NCBI GenBank assembly: GCA_019775845.1
Contig: JADQAV010000025.1
Coordinates: forward strand, 186,001 to 250,000
From: Myrmaecium sp. VS I D KN 1
Lineage: Eukaryota > Ascomycota > Dothideomycetes > Valsariales > Valsariaceae
Length of the DNA: 64,000 nt
Direction of reading: 5' to 3'
Part shown: one piece after another, positions 1 through 11,349 of the stretch
Layout of the letters: every line of letters starts with the position of its first letter
How positions within the stretch are numbered: the stretch's first letter is position 1
The notes under the pieces: model-generated
Database searches by the model: none
What the model was told of the DNA's origin: nothing
The model's input: the letters and a program-made list of their open reading frames with translations, nothing else
Position numbers and translations under genes: made by a program

Positions 1-616
1 TTCACCTCCGTTCACAGGCTTCAGCATATCCGGCGTGTAGCCTCTGTCAAACAATCAATAGGCGAGTAGCACACTGGCTTTAAGGCTTCATTCACGGCTG
101 AACTGAGTATTTCCCATCCACCGTCCGTCCACTCGACTCACTCTCTGTCCTTTACCACTCGCGTCTCACAACAATATATCTGATGCTGAAAACAACTCCC
201 TACTCCCACCTACTTCTCGTCGTTCTCCTGCCATGCGTTTCGGTCTTCTCTTGCAATCGCTGAACAACGCGGCCGGCAACTAACGGCACCTATCCACCCC
301 CAGGCCCTCTCCCCCAATCGTAGTCCCACCGGGGCCCCCGGTAACCGCGCGTTGAATGACAGTTTCGAAAGCTAGGAGCTTGCGGGCGCAGCTACTCGTC
401 TCCTTCTCGCAACCTACCGGTATTCGAGTGCAACGTGCCACCACGCTTGGTGTTTCTCCGAAGACGGGAGACTCACTGCCCAGCGATATCCATCCCATCC
501 CATCGTACCAACGTTCAGCGCAGCGTTCATTCCATCCACCATCCTCCTCAGCATCCGATCCGGCACGAGAGCACCTTGAATCACGACGCCGCGTCTCCGA
601 GAGCTATCTCTCCAAT
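1..616. other. Intergenic DNA / leader of the dsRBD gene
   Basis: No supported gene. The stretch is pyrimidine-rich on the + strand, as expected for a fungal promoter and 5' leader of the gene starting at 617. An in-frame ATG at 356 would lengthen that protein by 87 low-complexity residues. I prefer the later start but cannot exclude the earlier one. Confidence 0.5.
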
Positions 617-2166
617 ATGGACCGCTTGGGTCCCGGCCCAGCGGAAGGTAACTTCACCGTCGACGACTTCATCAAGCTCCAAAGCCACCGCAGCGACAGG
701 CCGACCTCGTCATCGATTATCGTTCCCATCACTGCCGCTGCCACTACTACCACCACCGCTGCTGCCACCACCACCACCACCACCTCCTCCTCCTCACCTT
801 CATCTTCTCCACCCGCATCTTCTCCGCCCGCCTCTTCCCCCGATGCCGTCGCGCAAATCAACCACCTCTCACAGCTCCTCGCCCTCCACCCCGAATATAC
901 CTTCGCCGAACACCCCTTCGGCACCTTCCACTGCACCATCACCATCGAGCAACACTCCTACAGCACGCCCTTTCCCGGCTATCCCTCCAAGAAACTCGCC
1001 AAACAGCATGCGGCCGCACTCGCCCTACCCGCTCTGCGCAGCCAGATCGAACAGGCGGAGAGAGCCAAGCGACGGGCCGAGCGGGCCAAACAACAAGCCG
1101 GACAAGCAAAACAGCAGCCCGCCGCCGCCGCGCCACCGTTGAACCCTGCCCTGGCCTTCCAACTGCGCCAGGCGGAAGAGGCGGACCGGCTCGCGGGGAA
1201 TTTCGTTGCAACGCTGCAGCAGCACAGCTGCGCGACCCGGCAGCGGGAGCCGCATTACGCTCTCACGGCCACGGAGGACGGGTTCATCTGCACGGTGGAC
1301 GTGGCGGCGCGGGACGGCCGGCCGTTCGCGGGGCCGCCGGGCCAGGCGTGGAGCACGAGGAAGCTGGCCAAGCAGGCGGCGGCGCGCGAGGCGGTCGCGT
1401 GGATGCGGCGGGAGGGTCTGCTCGACGGTGGGCACGCGGAGGAGGGGAAGCGGGAGAGCTTGCCGGGACTGTCGCTCGAGCAGGCCGGTGCTCCTCACAG
1501 GGACGACGCGATGGTCGTGGATAGAGCGGACCCGGTTGCAGAAGAACCGCAGGACTCGGACATGAAGGATTGGCGTCCGGAACGCGATCATGATCAGGAC
1601 TCGATCTACGGCACGCCGAGGAGCCAGAGTCCCGCTCCCGCCCATCATCCGGCTCCTTCTTCTTCTTCTTCTTCCTCTTCTCCTACTAGTATGTCTCAGG
1701 CGTCGTCGGCAGACGGGAAGGAAGACGCAAAGGCACAGATGGAGAGTATCACCCGTACGTAACGTAACACCTTTATCCCCCCTCCCCCTAAGCACACCAA
1801 GCACACCCACCAAGCAAAAGCCAAAGCCACTAACCCCCCCCTCCCTCCCCTCAAAACACAGAACTCTGCGCCCGCCTCTCCCTCCCCCTCCCCATCTTCG
1901 ACTGGGAACCCCCCATCCCCATCCCGGTCCCGGGCCCCGTCCACCACCCGCTCTACACCGGCGTCGCCCGGCTGCCCCACCACGTCGACTACCCGGACCC
2001 GATCGCGCGGGTGGCGGGTGTGGCGGGCAAGGGACCGGCTCGACGGGCGCTCGCTCAGCAGGTCCGTCGCTGGCTCGTGGCGGTGGAGGAGCAGCGTGCG
2101 CGCCAGCATGCGGAGGCGCAGGAGGAGATTGCGATGTTGTTGAGGGGGGCGGGGGTGGGTGTTTAG
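617..2166 (+). CDS. Protein with two clear and one degenerate dsRNA-binding domains
   Basis: Two exons, 617-1754 and 1862-2166, give 480 residues. The intron has a GTACGT donor and an ACACAG acceptor. After an acidic start and a Thr/Ala/Ser-rich linker, residues about 87-140 form a dsRBD: HPEYTF, then GTFHCTI, then the KKLAKQHAA helix. Residues about 188-262 repeat it (EPHYAL, GFICTV, RKLAKQAAA). The second exon looks like a third, decayed copy ending in a GKGPARRALAQQV helix. The dsRBD fold binds A-form RNA by backbone contacts and the KKxAK helix N-terminus; those lysines are present in copies 1 and 2. No RNase III, helicase or deaminase domain is visible, so this may be an accessory RNA-binding factor. 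The Maf gene converges on it 279 bp away. An alternative start is the in-frame ATG at 356. Function beyond RNA binding is not claimed. Confidence 0.8.
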
Positions 2167-2445
2167 TTGGAAGGGGGAAGGGGATGTGGGATCGGATCTT
2201 CTCTTTTGCTGGTCTTTTTCTTCTTGTTTTTTTGCTTCTTTTATGTGTTCCCTTCTCGGGGCCGACTGGGATTGTCAGCCTTAGATCTACCCTCCTCCAC
2301 ATCGCGGATGGGATTCGCATGTGATTAGGTAGTTAAATGTCCATCCGAACGCTGACGACGGATCCTCGCTCCATCTTGTTCTGTTTTCCATATTTCACCT
2401 CCCACCCCCATCCCAAACCCCCCTCCATATTCTCCCATCACCCTC

Positions 2446-3381
2446 TCAACCCCTCCCCTTCCCCCCACCCTCCTGACCATCGTTATCATCCTCCTCCTCC
2501 TCCTCCTCCCCCGCCATCAACGCCTCATTCCGCTCCTCCTCCGGCATCATGACCTTCTCAATCAACTGCAGCGTCGCCCGGAGGGGCAATCCCACCACAT
2601 TATCAAACGTCCCCTCAATCCGCTCGATCAAAATCGCGCCCATGCCCTGGATCCCATACCCGCCCGCCTTATCCGCGCCCTCGCGCGTGCGCACGTACGC
2701 GTGGATGAGGTCATCCGTTACTATCGTTGCCCATCAGTCAGCCAAGTGAAAAAGGATAAAAAATAAACCCAACAGAGGGGGGATCTCTGCTGCATGTTCC
2801 CCACACTCACCCCGCCGATCAAACCACACACTCGTCTCCTCAACCGCCGTCTCCATCGCATACCCCGGGTCTACCGCGCTGGGCAACGGCGCCATGCACG
2901 CCACCGCCGTATAGACCTTATGCGGCGCGCCCCCCTCCGCCGCATCGCGGAGATGCATCAACATGCGCACATGCTCCGCCTCACTTCTCGGCTTCTCCAA
3001 TATCGCGCCCGTGGGGCTCACCACAATCGTATCCGCCGCCAACAGCAGGGCCGGGGGCTCCCCATCTCCATCTCCATCCTCTCCATCCCCGTCTCCGGAC
3101 CCTCTGGCGAGGGCTTGGCTGTACGCGCTCAACGCCTTCTGCGTCGCGGTTTGCAACACGTATTCCAGCGGCGAGAGACGCGATTTGGGCAGGTCCTCGG
3201 CGAAGTGGGAGGGTGCGACGGTGAGGTTGTGGGAGAGCCCGAGTTGAGCGAGGAGCGCGCGTCGACGGGGCGAGGCGGAGGCGAGGATGATGCGTTTCCC
3301 GCGGAGGTCGTTGAGGGCGGGGATGTCGAGGGGGAAGGGGGGGGTGGGGCGTTGGGGTTGGGGGGGTGGTTGTGTTGACAT
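2446..3381 (-). CDS. Maf-like nucleoside triphosphate pyrophosphatase
   Basis: Two exons, 3381-2811 and 2720-2446, encode 281 residues. The intron has a GTGAGT donor. Joining restores the conserved VTDDLIHAYVRTREG stretch. The Maf/HAM1-like fold hydrolyses non-canonical or methylated nucleoside triphosphates to monophosphates, a cytosolic house-cleaning role. Signatures present are ILASASPRR near residues 31-39, LLLAADTIVV with the catalytic aspartate, and KAGGYGIQG followed by the NVVGLPL motif. There is a Gly/Asp-rich insertion (residues about 95-108) and an acidic Glu/Asp-rich tail, both common in fungal members. The ATG sits just before a Pro-rich leader. Whether it prefers dTTP/UTP or modified nucleotides cannot be read from sequence. 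Confidence 0.9.
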
Positions 3382-3773
3382 GTTCTTTTTGGTTTGTGGG
3401 TGGGAGGGTGGAGGAGGAGGAGGAGGAAGGATAGGAAGGGGGAGGGTTGTGAATGTCGTTCACTCTGGTATGTGATGGTATGGTGGATGGTGACGTGTGA
3501 GGAAAGATGGATGGACGGTGCCAAGCGGCGATGGAAGGCGGCAGGATGGGTCTAGCTGGCTGTCTAGATGCCTGACTGCCTGGTCTCCCCGGGGATCGGG
3601 TCCATGGATGCGCGCTGCAGGGCAGGTAGGTGGTGCTCCGCGGACCAGCATCGGCCGGATGGTCAAAGGAGGAGGCCATTGCATCCCTTCTCTATTCTAC
3701 TGCGAATTCCAATTCCTTCGCGGAAGTGTGAATTGCTTTCTCCCTGGCATCATTTCGGATCCTTCCTGAGATC

Positions 3774-3801
3774 CTTCCGTCTTCCGTCTTCCGTCTTCCG
3801 T
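3774..3801 (+). repeat. Tandem heptamer, 4 x CTTCCGT
   Basis: Four perfect 7-bp units in the divergent promoter region. Confidence 0.9.
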
Positions 3802-3934
3802 CCCCCGTTCGTCTTCACCCGTCCGATCCGTCTTCTTCTGTCCGGCAGAGTCGATGATGCCACACCGACGAGATCTGCCTGGATCACAAGTCATCAACCA
3901 GTGTTTCGGCCTTAACGCTCACGTTCCTCCACTC

Positions 3935-3958
3935 CTCTCTCTCTCTCTCTCTCTCTCT
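3935..3958 (+). repeat. (CT)12 microsatellite
   Basis: Perfect dinucleotide run in the pyrimidine-rich promoter of the oxidoreductase gene. Confidence 0.9.
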
Positions 3959-4333
3959 TCCCATCCGCCCCACACCTCCTCCCCCTCCCCCTCCGAGGTC
4001 CCTTTGGTCTCTCTCGGTGCTGCTGCCCGCATTTCTAAGCAGATCCATTTCTTCATCCTCGGTCATCCATCCCTCTTCCCTTCTCTTCCACGTCAATAGA
4101 AGAATGATCTCGAGTATATAATTATTAATCCAATCCAATTCCCCCGTCTCTTTCTCTTTTCCTTGGACCTCACTCTCCATTCACACACACACACCCCCAA
4201 CACCTCCCTTCCATCCCATCCCATCCCTCTCTCTATCTTGTTACGCATTTCGTCATTGGCAACTTGAAACTCTCCGAGCTTCCACACACAGCTTAGGTAG
4301 TACCCCTCCGCCGCACGACCACACACCGTCAAT

Positions 4334-4357
4334 CACCACCACCACCACCACCACCAC
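4334..4357 (+). repeat. (CAC)8 microsatellite in the 5' leader
   Basis: Perfect triplet run ending 13 bp before the ATG at 4371. It continues as CCGTCACCGTCACC, giving a strong CACC context at the start codon. Confidence 0.9.
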
Positions 4358-4370
4358 CGTCACCGTCACC

Positions 4371-5507
4371 ATGGTCCAGAACAAGGCGCTCCTCTTCAAG
4401 GCCATCCCCACCGGCTGGCCCGTCATCGGCGAGCACCTGGCCGTCGAGGACATCGGCTTCGACCCGGCCGCCGAGCTGCCCGAGGGCGCCATCGCCGTCA
4501 AGGTCAACTACGTCTCCTTCGACCCCTACCAGCGCGGCCGCATGCGGGACCCCAACACCGCCTCCTACGCCGACGCCTTCGAGCTCGGCAAGCCCGTCAC
4601 CAACCGCGCCATCAGCACCGTCATCAAGTCCGCCAACCCGCAGTTCCACGAGGGCGACGTCGTCATCGGCTCGGACGTCACCCCGACCGCCGAGTACGCC
4701 GTCCTCGCGCCCGAGGACGCGAAGACGATGCGCAAGCTCGAGAACCCCTACAACCTCGACCCCAAGGTCTTCCTCGGGCCCCTGGGCATGCCCGGCCTGA
4801 CCGCCTACAGCTCCTTCTACGAGATCGGCACGCCCAAGAAAGGGGAGACCATCTTCGTCTCCGCCGCCGCCGGCGCCGTCGGCCAGCTCGTCGGCCAGCT
4901 GGCCAAGCACGAAGGGCTCCGGGTCATCGGCAGCGTCGGCGACGACGCCAAGCTCGACTTCATCGTCAACGAGCTCGGCTTCGACGGCGGCTTCAACTAC
5001 AAGAAGGAGAAGGCGGCCGACGCCCTCGCCCGGCTCGCGCCCGACGGCATCGACATCTACTACGAGAACGTCGGCGGCGAGCAGCTCGAGGCCGCCATCA
5101 ACCACATGAACGTCTTTGGTCGCATCAGTACGTTCCTTCCCATCCCCTTCCCCACCCCTCCCCCTCCCGCACCCCACTAACCCTTCTTTCTCTCAGTCGC
5201 CTGCGGCATGATCTCCCAATACAACCTGCAACCCGCGGAGCTGTACCCGATCCGCAACCTCCTCCTCGTCGTCGCCAAGCGGATCCGCATGCAGGGCTTC
5301 ATCGTCACGGACCCGGCCTTCGGCCCCAAGTACCACCGCGACCACCAGGACCGCGTCCAGCGCTGGATCGCCGACGGCTCCTTCAAGGTCAAGCTCCACG
5401 TCACCGAGGGCATCGACCGCGCGGCTGAAGGCCTCATGGGCCTGTTCGAGGGCCGCAATTTTGGGAAGGCGGTGCTGGAGGTGGCGCCGTTGGAGGGGAA
5501 GAAGTAG
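4371..5507 (+). CDS. NADP-dependent MDR oxidoreductase (PTGR/LTB4DH type)
   Basis: Exons 4371-5127 and 5197-5507 give 355 residues, the usual length of the zinc-independent medium-chain reductases (prostaglandin reductase, curcumin reductase, YfmJ). They reduce alpha,beta-unsaturated carbonyls, often lipid aldehydes or xenobiotics, with NADPH in the cytosol. Visible signatures are NYVSFDPYQRGRM in the N-terminal GroES-like part, GMPGLTAYSSFYEIG, and the nucleotide-binding loop AAAGAVGQLVGQLAK. YYENVGGEQLEAAI precedes the splice and ACGMISQYN follows it. The zinc-binding cysteines of alcohol dehydrogenases are absent, as expected. The ATG has a CACC context and follows a CAC-repeat leader. Codons end strongly in G or C, suggesting high expression. 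The substrate is unknown. Confidence 0.92.
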
Positions 5508-6487
5508 GAGGATCTTGGTGGGGTGGTTTTGTTTTTGGATGGTTTTTTTTTTTCTTTTGTAGGGAGGGGTTTGCTTGATATCTTGGGAATTTTGAAGGGT
5601 TGATGTTGAACGGATTGAGTCTTGTGAATTGGGAGGGGATGTCGGGGGGTTGGATGCCCTGCTCTTCTCATTGGATCTTACTTACTTAGATGATTTTTTT
5701 TTTCTTTTCATTTTCCACGAAAAGAATCTTGGGAAGCTATCTCCTTCTACTGGTCAGCTATTTATATTTTATCTGACTGCTATCTCTATTTTTCTTTTTG
5801 TTGCTCATCTCCTGCTTTTCTTCTAGAGAGGGGAAAGACAATCATCGACGCGCTGTTTCCTGGAAAAGCGTGAACGGCTCAAGGTGAGGGAAGGATGGCG
5901 AGCGGTCGTCCTGTGATAAGGGGATCAAGATGATGTCAAAGTTGATGATGAGATGGCGTGTGAGATGATGCATAGCATGCCCGACAGCGGGGCCGGGGAG
6001 CTGAGTACAGTAAGGAGGTTAGTATGTGATCGGGGTGTACGGTAGGCAGTTGGGCAGTACAGTAGGGACGGAGGGGTAGACGGACGGACACAGGAAGAAA
6101 GGATGACAGGAGGAGAATTAAGAGGAAGGGATAAAGGCAGACTTGAAGGAGGAGGCTGAAAAGAGGCTGAATGAGGAAGGAACGAAAGGAGGCTGAGAAA
6201 GGAAGGCAGGAGGGTGAGAGATCGCACCAACCGTCCGCATCAGCGATCATAAATCTTCTACTACCTACAGTATGTAGGTACCAGTATGTAGGTCGTTGCA
6301 TTGAATACGGAAGGGACATGGGATGGGTGATGCGGGGTAAAAGAAAGAGTAAGCGAAAAACAAAAATCAAAGAAATGAATAATAATTGAAGGATGAGAAG
6401 AAGGATAACGACAACGACAAACAGAAACTCTCCTCTCCCTAATCCCAAACCAATCCAGACCAAACCAATCCTCCCGCCATCTCTCCC
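5508..6487. other. Convergent intergenic region without a supported gene
   Basis: Lies between two genes that converge on it. T-rich runs at 5540-5720 and purine-rich DNA at 6100-6400 look like 3' untranslated sequence. I see no conserved reading frame. Confidence 0.6.
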
Positions 6488-8137
6488 TCACACCCCCCCA
6501 ACCAAGCCAACGTTTAACAGCGGCCGCCCATCCATCGTGCCCTCCTCCCTCTTCACCCCCTCATCACCAGCAGCAACACCAACATCATCGCCACTAATCC
6601 TCCGCCTCTTAACACCCCTCCGCGCATCCCCCAACTCCCCAGCCTCCTCCTCACCATCATCATCCCTCTTCCTTTTCCGAGCCCTAGTACCCCACACCCC
6701 GACACGCTCAGGGAAGAGCTCGATCCCCGCCCCGCCGGGCCAGCGGGCACGTCGCGCCGCCGCGCCGCAGACTTCCCATTGGCCGCGTGCGACGTTCCAC
6801 CAGCGTGTGCCTAGGGGCGGTTGGTGTTCTTGTTGCTGCGCCTGGCGACGGCGCGGGGACGCGGACGGAGAGGGGACGGATGGGTGCGGTGGCCATGGCG
6901 GGGCGGTGAAGAAGGGCTCCGCTTCGCGTTTGATGGTGATGGGTGATGGGAGAAAGGAGAACGCGGCGGGAGGCGAGACGGGTTCCGGCTTGATGTCGAT
7001 GGGCTGTGGGAGGGTGGCGTAGCGGGAGGCGGCGAGGCCTTTCAAGACGCGGGTGCGGGCGCGGGTCCGAGGTGGCGAGGAGCGAGTCGCGGGGAGTGCG
7101 GCTCCTCGGATGGTGGTTGTGGCGGTGGGTGGCGCGTGCCGGGAGCGGAGGAGTCCTGGTAGCGGTTTTGGGCTGTATTTCGCGACGTCACCGGAGGTAA
7201 AGGCTAGGGGAGTGGGTTAGTGGACGGCAAGTGGGATGATGAAGACCATCTGCTGTTGTAACTTACGATGTCCGCTGGGTAACGTGGAGTGACTGGTTGT
7301 ATCGGGAGGCTTATTCGAAGGCCCAAGCTGTGCAGGCGGGACTTCATGACCCAGGCTGATTGTACGAAGGCTCTCTTCATCGCTTGGACTAAACAAATGC
7401 CGTCTGGTGGGATGCAGCCGGTCATCTTCAACATGATCGCCGCATGCTGGGGCCTGTAGCTCATGCTCCGTGAACGGTTCTTGTTGCCCAATGGCATCGT
7501 CATGCGCAAGTGACCGTGCTGGATAGCCATGCGGATGCGTAGCGCCGTTCGACTCGGATGGCGGCGGAACAGACTGCGACGCTGCCAACAAAGCCGAAGG
7601 AAACCATGTGAGCTGTGGGTTCCCTTCCTTGTCAGGCCTTAGGCAGGACAGGCCCAACACAATCGGCGTATGGTCGTTGGGATCCACCGGTACGAGGAAT
7701 GGGGGAAGCGGAATATGCTGGATGTCGTGCCGATACGTCGAGGTCGCAGTAGGTGCGGAAGTGGCTTCCTCTGTGAGCTCTGCATCTTCCGGACTCTCAC
7801 GTATGACCGATAGAGCGGTTGTAGCTGCGGCGATATGGTCGAGCCACTGATACTCCGTTTGGACAGATTCAGTCGAAAGAAGTTCCTCTTTTTCCTTGTG
7901 GCCGTTAAACGTTTGGCCCCAACTCGTCTGACACTGCGTCGCCGGTTCACGGTCCTTCCCGTCTTCGTAGCCTCCCCTAAGCTGTCCGTCCGGCTCGACA
8001 TATCCAATGTGCCCTTGAAAATGTCCTGTTTGTAGCGTTCTGCCAACGGGCTCACTGGCGCCAGCACCAATCCCATCCTTCGGGCCAGGATAGCGGCTAA
8101 ATATCTCTTTCCACATATTTAGGTCAACCTCAGCCAT
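6488..8137 (-). CDS. Unrecognised protein with nuclear-localisation and sumoylation-type motifs
   Basis: Exons 8137-7267 and 7203-6488 give 528 residues; the intron has a GTAAGT donor and a CCCTAG acceptor and frame is kept. I do not recognise the family. The first exon is mostly polar and disordered-looking (MAEVDLNMWKEIFSRYPGP start, then Pro/Ser-rich). The second has a Trp-rich block (TRWWNVARGQWEVCG), basic clusters TRARKRKRDD and GVKRRRISGDD that resemble nuclear localisation signals, and three psi-K-x-E motifs: IKPE (Lys362), IKRE (Lys382) and VKRE (Lys508). A chromatin or transcription role is only an inference. It lies alone, tail-to-tail with the oxidoreductase. The splice is well supported because the frame stays open for 238 codons after it. 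Confidence 0.7.
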
Positions 8138-9858
8138 TCGCTATGGGCAAAGGACGTTCTGCTCACTCTTAGGTACAAGAATGAATGAGAACGTATATCG
8201 GGATGCGCGCTCTGTTCCCACACCACGCGAAGCAGATGTTCCACGCGATTGCCGAGTGATGCGGACAACGATCCGACCCCCCTGCGTTGTCACGCAACAA
8301 TGGCCAAGGGCAGAGCATCCAGCATCGGAACATGGGAACACGACCATCGCGGTCGTGACTAGAGTTCGTCAATAACGGCCAGAGCCTCGAGAATGCGTGC
8401 AGATAAAACAAACCGCGTGGCACAGAGGGACCATACGAGGCGTCCTCGACCAAGACGTCTTTCGATGGAATCGGACGGTACCCTTCTGCAGTCCTGCGAG
8501 CCACGATCAGCAGGGGATGGTATGCACCTTCTGCGGGACGGTCAGGTCATACGGTTGGATGAGGCACCCATTTCTCGTGATTTCGATCCGCGTGGAGCAA
8601 TACTGCGAGGGATCCCTTTGCCAGGAAAGAAGTCGATCATCGCCGTGAAAGAGAATCCTGATCCGAAACAGTGGGGACGTACAATGGACGAAGCAACTGG
8701 AGTAGTGATCTTCCTCCATTTCCCTTCCTTTGGAACCTGCGAGATGGGATCAGCGAAGTAGCTTGACAGTGAGCTCAGATATCAGCACACGGGAGCTTCC
8801 GGCATTCTGCTCAGTGAGGCGCTCGAAGTCCTGCCGGCCGTACTCCCTCAGCGGACGACAATCCTCGCATGGTGGTAGGTTGCGCCGATGCTCGGCGAGC
8901 ACTTCGATATCTCTGAATCGCATTGTAACTGCCAATGCCTCCGTATCGTAACCGTTCCTGCTTGCTGATGATGCTTGTTATGATGTCGATGATCGATGCA
9001 ATTGAAGGAAGAGTGCAGCTAGCGAGCCATCGGGCGTCAAAATGATGATGAAGATGATTTGTCGTTACATCTGCCAAAGACTAAGAGAATGAAGCGCGAA
9101 ATCCGAGGCAGGTGTCGAAAGCGCCTGACCTGCTTTCCCTTCTTGCCCAAAGAGACAGGAACTCCTCGAATCGCCTGTTCGCCTGTATTCGCCCAACCAG
9201 GGAACCGCGATGGTGAAAGTACCATGAGCGAGAAAACCACGGAAGAGCAGCCTGCACCGAAGAGAGAACGTCAAGCCCGAAAGAAGAACCATGAACAGCA
9301 GAAAACCGTGGCGGCAGTGGTATACCTAGAAAGACACGAATTAACCGGAAGGAATGTAGGCGAAGGACCGGAAACCTGCTAGGAAAGACAAGAGCGTACA
9401 GCGTCTGAACAGATCATGTAGGAGAATGCATGGGCTGCTTTGAGAAAGAATTAAGAGCAGTCAAGGATTTTCAAATCAAAGCCCGCCACAATCATTGAAG
9501 AGCAGAAAGCTTGCAGAATGCAATGATTGGAGAAGAAAAAGACAGGGAAAGCTAACTACTACAATCAATAGAGCCCCTCATCCCAGCAAACGCAAAGAGA
9601 TACTAGCAGCCGTGTCCTTTCCTCCGCCTGTTGTTGTACAAGATCGTTTTTCTCTAAACCACCGAGAAAACAAAAAAAGCAGTTTAGTCGTAGTAGGGCA
9701 ACTTTTGGAGAGAAAGGCATTACCGCATAGTGTGTATAGTTAATGGAGGTCGTGACGTAGGCATGCATAAGTGATAATTCATCGAACAAGCCAACCGTTG
9801 ATTGAACCATGAATGCTTGCGCAAAACGCCCGCCGGAAACTCGTGAGAGAAAAGGGAA
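8138..9858. other. Intergenic region, no supported gene
   Basis: Runs between two minus-strand genes. It should contain the promoter of the 528-residue protein and the 3' end of the RRM gene. Short open frames on both strands (for example 8393-8761 +) lack recognisable domains, and I found no join that lengthens them convincingly. A species-specific gene here cannot be ruled out. Confidence 0.45.
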
Positions 9859-11349
9859 TTACTGCAGTCTGTTAGCCGAGGCCAGCGCAGGAGAGATGGG
9901 CGAATTGCTTACCTTCATGGGAGCGAAGCTGCCGTATGGGTGGGCCGGGGGCATACCCATGGACGGGTAAACCGGAGGGGGTGGCGCGGGGCGGTAAGGG
10001 GTGCCAGCCGGACCGGAGTTGTTTTGGCTGCGACCCCAGCTAAGGCGGACACGGGAGTTGCCAATAGGATAGCCCTGCATCTGGTTGATGGCCATCTCAG
10101 CAGCGTGACGCTGCACGAACTGGACGAATCCGCATCCCTTGCCTGGCGGGATCTTGACATAGGTGATTTCACCAAAGCCTTGGAAGAAGGACCGGAGCTC
10201 GTCCTCGGTAACGTAGCCAGACAGGCCACCGACGAACACGGTCGTGTTGTTGGGGTCGGTGAACTGGTTCATTGGCTGAGGAGCGCCGTAGTAGCCCATG
10301 GGAGGTGCGCCCATGCCGTACATTCCGACAGGACCGCCAGCCTGCATACCCATACCGATGGGACCAGCAGGACCGCCGCTCCTGTTCTTAGGGGTAGCAG
10401 TGGAAATGCGCATCGGGCGGTTACCGCAGTACACGCCTTGCATCTCGGTCAAGGCACGCTGCTGCTCCTCCTCATTGGAGAAGCGCACGAAGCCGTAGCC
10501 GCGCGACATGCCGGTGAGCGGGTCGGTCATGATCTTGGCGGACTTGCAAGAGGGGTACTTGTTTTGGAACAGGGAAACAAGGACGAACTCGTTGACCTCC
10601 GGGCCAAGGTCGCCAACGAAGATGGAATACTCGGGACCGCGGTCCTCACGGCTGTGTTCTCGCAGATCAGCACCAGTGCCCAGAGCGTGGGTAGGATTCT
10701 CTCAGTTCTACAAACCTTCGGTCAGCAAGACCGCCACCGGAAGCCCAGTTGAGCTTGAACGGACGGCTCGAGTTCGGGATCATCTGGCCGTTGAGAGTCA
10801 AAGCTTTGGCAGCGGCGGCCGGGGATGAAAAGTCGACGAAGCAATAGCCGGCATTGTTGCTACTATGAACGTTAGTTCCAAAATCGGGTCAATGCGGTCC
10901 ATGAAATATTTACCCGGTGTACTTGTCGCGGATCATCTTGACATTGACCTGCTCGCCGAGACCGTACCAGACATTGCGGATAAAGCCCTCGTCGATCCAA
11001 GGTTCAAGCTCACCCATCCTAGGTAAGAGATTCCCAGTCAGCGCACGGATCACTCCGATTAGAGATATCGGCAATCTTTGATTGACGACGGTCGCGCGCA
11101 CGTCGGGATCGGCGCGCAAATTTGCGACGCGGAAGCAACATACCAAAGGGTCGTCTTGTTCTCCTGGCCGCCAGCCTGGTCACCACCAGCGGAAACGGGA
11201 GCACCCATGTTGTTGCCTTGGGGGAAGCCAGCCGCAGCGCTCTCGATCGGCTGACCGAGCTGCTGCTGGGACTGCTCCGGAACAGCACCGGGCGCAGAAG
11301 CCTCAACGTTCTGCTGGCCCTGGAAAGAATCGTAGTTCGGAAAAGACAT
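9859..11349 (-). CDS. Three-RRM RNA-binding protein of the Csx1/Nam8/TIA-1 group
   Basis: Four coding exons: 11349-11144, 11018-10914, 10859-10716 and 10651-9859, 415 residues. RRM1 is assembled across exons 1-3 (TLWMGELEPWIDEGFIRNVW, then NNAGYCFVDF). RRM2 follows the third join (EYSIFVGDLGPEVNEF, GYGFVRF). RRM3 starts at TTVFVGGLSGYVTEDELRSF with KGCGFVQFVQR. The order and the Gly/Met/Pro linkers match yeast Nam8/Ngr1, fission yeast Csx1 and animal TIA-1, which bind U-rich RNA to control splicing and mRNA stability. The last exon holds a possible 51-nt in-frame intron (9912-9862, GTAAGC donor, GCTAAC branch, CTGCAG acceptor). If spliced, the protein ends FAPMK at the same stop codon, 17 residues shorter. 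Which yeast paralogue it matches cannot be settled by eye. Confidence 0.88.

Larger units (their letters stand above)
3382..4370. other. Divergent intergenic region, Maf / oxidoreductase promoters
   Basis: No supported gene. It separates two divergently transcribed genes and holds three simple repeats: a four-copy CTTCCGT heptamer, a (CT)12 tract, and (CAC)8 just before the oxidoreductase start. The CT tract is typical of fungal core promoters. Confidence 0.6.

Noticed and set aside
356-616. Upstream in-frame ATG that would extend the dsRBD protein by 87 residues
   Set aside because: The added part is low complexity with no dsRBD similarity. The ATG at 617 gives a cleaner N-terminus. Kept as an alternative only.
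8393-8761. 122-codon frame in the 8.1-9.9 kb gap
   Set aside because: No recognisable domain, no supporting splice joins, and competing frames of similar length on both strands.
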